Origin: a virus
Length of the DNA stretch: 21,485 nucleotides
IMG/VR virus record: IMGVR_UViG_3300017971_000832
Location: 1 to 21,485 of that record
Direction: 5' to 3' (one strand)
Part shown: piece after piece, positions 20,389 to 21,485 of the stretch
How positions within the stretch are numbered: the first letter of the stretch is position 1
Layout of the letters: the number at the start of each line of letters is the position of its first letter
Position numbers and translations under genes: made by a program
The notes under the pieces: model-generated
Databases searched by the model: none
The model's input: the letters and a program-made list of their open reading frames with translations, nothing else
Told to the model about the DNA's origin: nothing

Positions 20389-20789
20389 GGCTCCTTTTTC
20401 CTCACCAGCCGGTATCCCCGCAGCCGCTCATGCTGGCACGCCGGGCAGGGCATGTGCGTGAAGGTGAACATCCGGTCGTAGGGATCGATCAAAGGAGAAT
20501 CGATCGGCACTTTGCCCGTACCGTCGCATGCCGCACAGCGCACCAGCTCAAACATCGTCTCATGATTGTGATCCACGCGCCTCTGAATCGATTGCAGCGT
20601 CTCTATGGGCTCCTTGTCCGGATAGTAGCTCGCCTCCGGGGCGTGGAGCACCGGGCAGATCCGCTCGGCACAGGCATGCGTGAGGCTGTGATCCTTGTGC
20701 GTGCACACCGCCTGCTCCCGGTCTTTTATGCGGACAGCTGCCCGCCACTTGCAGTGCTCCCGGAACCAGTTAAATGCCAGTGTCACCAT
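20385..20789 (-). CDS. zinc-binding protein, 134 aa
   Basis: The start chosen is the ATG at 20789, five bases after AGGAGG; a directly preceding ATG at 20792 is too close, and an upstream in-frame start (20957) lacks a leader and would overlap the 77-residue gene. The N-terminal half has C13, C29, C40 and C45 (HTHAC, AERICPV) and the C-terminal half C85-x2-C88 with GTGKVP and C115-x2-C118, the DnaJ-like CxxCxGTG type. Two zinc sites are likely. Function is unknown. It ends four bases into the next gene. Confidence 0.72.
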   Translation of the reverse strand: MVTLAFNWFREHCKWRAAVRIKDREQAVCTHKDHSLTHACAERICPVLHAPEASYYPDKEPIETLQSIQRRVDHNHETMFELVRCAACDGTGKVPIDSPLIDPYDRMFTFTHMPCPACQHERLRGYRLVRKKEP

Positions 20790-21003
20790 CATATCCTCCT
20801 GATTCAGAGAGATATGCATACGCCGCATCATAGGCGGCCTCATATCCCTCATGAGTGCGCCTGTAGAGCGCCCGCCGCATATCATGCGGCAGCTTGCGGT
20901 AGCAGAGATAACAGAACGAAAATTTCGGCTTCTTGGGGCGCCCGCAGGCGCACTCATCGCTCATGAGCTCGTTAACGTAAAACTTCCAGTCCGGCTCGGG
21001 CAT
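20770..21003 (-). CDS. conserved small phage zinc protein, 77 aa
   Basis: The start at 21003 follows GGAGGCAGTC, better than the ATG at 21015 which has no leader of its own. The sequence ECACGRPKKPKFSFCYLCYR has C18, C20, C31 and C34, then KLPHDMRRALYRRTHEGYEA and AYDAAYAYL. This GRPKKP...CYLCYRxLP...RRALYRR pattern is one I recognise as a common small family in phage early regions, without known function. It overlaps the next gene by 20 bp. It probably binds one zinc ion and may interact with DNA or RNA. Confidence 0.82.
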   Translation of the reverse strand: MPEPDWKFYVNELMSDECACGRPKKPKFSFCYLCYRKLPHDMRRALYRRTHEGYEAAYDAAYAYLSESGGYDGDTGI

Positions 21004-21015
21004 GACTGCCTCCAT

Positions 21016-21485
21016 TCATCCCGCCAGGATATCCACCAGCCAGTATTTGTCGACCTTGCGGATATCGATGACCGCGATGTTGTTGACGATAAAGTCCCGC
21101 ACCCAGCGCTCCGTGATATACCACTCATCGCCACCCTGCTGCGGCGTCCGGGCGGTGCCGCGCTTCCGCGCCTTGAGCAGACCCCTGGAGATCCACTTCG
21201 TGATGCTGTGGTCGTCGATCCCGAAGCATTCCGCCAGGCTCCGGGACGTGTAACCGTCCATGCTGGACCTGCTGATATGCAGGCGCCTTCTCTTGAGCAT
21301 AATGCCCTGCACGGTCCTGCGATACCCGGCGCGCCCGAGATGCTTCTGTACCGCCCCCGGCATCAGGTGCGCGTTCCGCTCGAGGATGTCGATTTCCTCC
21401 TCACACCAGTCCGGCTCCTTTGCCTGCCGGGCAATCACCCCGAGCTCCAGGGCCCGCCGGGATATCTTCCATCGCGGCAGCCCGA
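21016..21485 (-). CDS. DNA-binding protein with two helix-turn-helix units, 5' end cut by window edge
   Basis: The frame is open to the right window edge, so the true start lies outside; a GTG at 21438 is an alternative internal start but the reading continues upstream as LPRWKISRRALELG. Visible are about 155 residues. A Myb/SANT-like unit (PDWCEEEIDILERNAHLMPG and AVQKHLGRAGYRRTVQGIML) is followed by a MerR-like helix-turn-helix (YTSRSLAECFGIDDHSITKW, ISRGLLKARKRG), and a beta-strand-rich end (EWYITERWVRDFIVNNIAVI). It is likely an early transcriptional regulator or site-specific DNA-binding protein. Its stop is 12 bp upstream of the 77-residue gene's start. Confidence 0.82.
   Translation of the reverse strand, partial: GLPRWKISRRALELGVIARQAKEPDWCEEEIDILERNAHLMPGAVQKHLGRAGYRRTVQGIMLKRRRLHISRSSMDGYTSRSLAECFGIDDHSITKWISRGLLKARKRGTARTPQQGGDEWYITERWVRDFIVNNIAVIDIRKVDKYWLVDILAG

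Larger units (their letters stand above)
1..21485 (-). mobile_element. Mu-like prophage or phage genome segment (partial)
   Basis: All supported genes lie on the minus strand. They include a set typical of Mu-like phages: GemA/gp16 (DUF1018), Gam, Com-like protein, amidase, two terminase subunits, DUF935 portal, Mu F-like head protein, protease with nested scaffold start, capsid protein, DUF1320 and gpG-type morphogenesis protein. No repressor, transposase A/B, tail sheath or tail tube gene is in the window, so both ends of the element lie outside. The Mu-like assignment rests on head and regulatory gene families; the transposition genes themselves are not seen. Confidence 0.93.

Noticed and set aside
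20790-20957. Longer N-terminus for the 134-residue zinc protein
   Set aside because: It would overlap most of the 77-residue gene out of frame; AGGAGG before 20789 marks the start.
1-21485. tRNA genes, integrase, transposase or attachment sites
   Set aside because: None could be recognised by eye on either strand; they are expected outside the window if present.

Overview
This window looks like the central and late part of a Mu-like prophage (transposable phage with a Mu-type head module). Every gene I can support lies on the minus strand, so the functional order runs from high to low coordinates. Genes are packed with ATGA, TGATG and TAATG overlaps. DNA is GC-rich except for a few AT-rich patches (about 11.54-12.0, 13.30-13.46, 15.25-16.4 and 17.6-17.8 kb). 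The endolysin, the exported beta-barrel and the lipobox protein point to a Gram-negative host. Both window edges cut through phage genes; no flanking host gene, attachment site, transposase or tail sheath/tube gene is visible, so the host taxon is not resolved.

Early/middle region (21485-17135): a DNA-binding protein entering from the right edge, a run of small zinc-binding proteins, a tiny membrane protein, a winged-helix-like protein, a Gam-type host-nuclease inhibitor, a conserved phage protein and a GemA/gp16 (DUF1018) regulator. Host-interaction and cargo region (17105-12563): an exported outer-membrane beta-barrel candidate, an 854-residue fibre-like protein with a beta-helix-like middle and 17 tandem 20-residue repeats, a small structural-type protein, a 53-residue Com-like zinc protein, a duplicated 42-bp element, a strong intrinsic terminator and a further tail-type protein. 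Lysis and pre-packaging region (12538-9474): T7-lysozyme-type amidase, several small membrane or exported proteins including a holin-like/lipoprotein fusion, and coiled-coil proteins.

Packaging and head region (9366-1): small and large terminase subunits, DUF935 portal (Mu gp29), Mu F-like head protein, Mu I-like protease with an internal in-frame start for a Z-like scaffold, a decoration protein with an extra C-terminal domain, the major capsid protein, an HeH/LEM-tailed small protein, DUF1320 (gp36), a gpG-type virion morphogenesis protein, a tail-completion candidate and a cysteine-rich protein cut by the left edge. Scaffold, protease, capsid, decoration and portal proteins would build the head; the terminase would fill it; the amidase group would release it.

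The most unusual non-coding signal is a set of spacer elements placed directly after stop codons. They are built from degenerate 7- or 8-bp units, and several switch strand in the middle so that they fold back on themselves. Other points of interest are the Com-like gene without a recognisable mom gene in the window, next to a duplicated hairpin element and a terminator; the three-unit higher-order repeat in the fibre protein; and homopolymeric G tracts in or beside genes.
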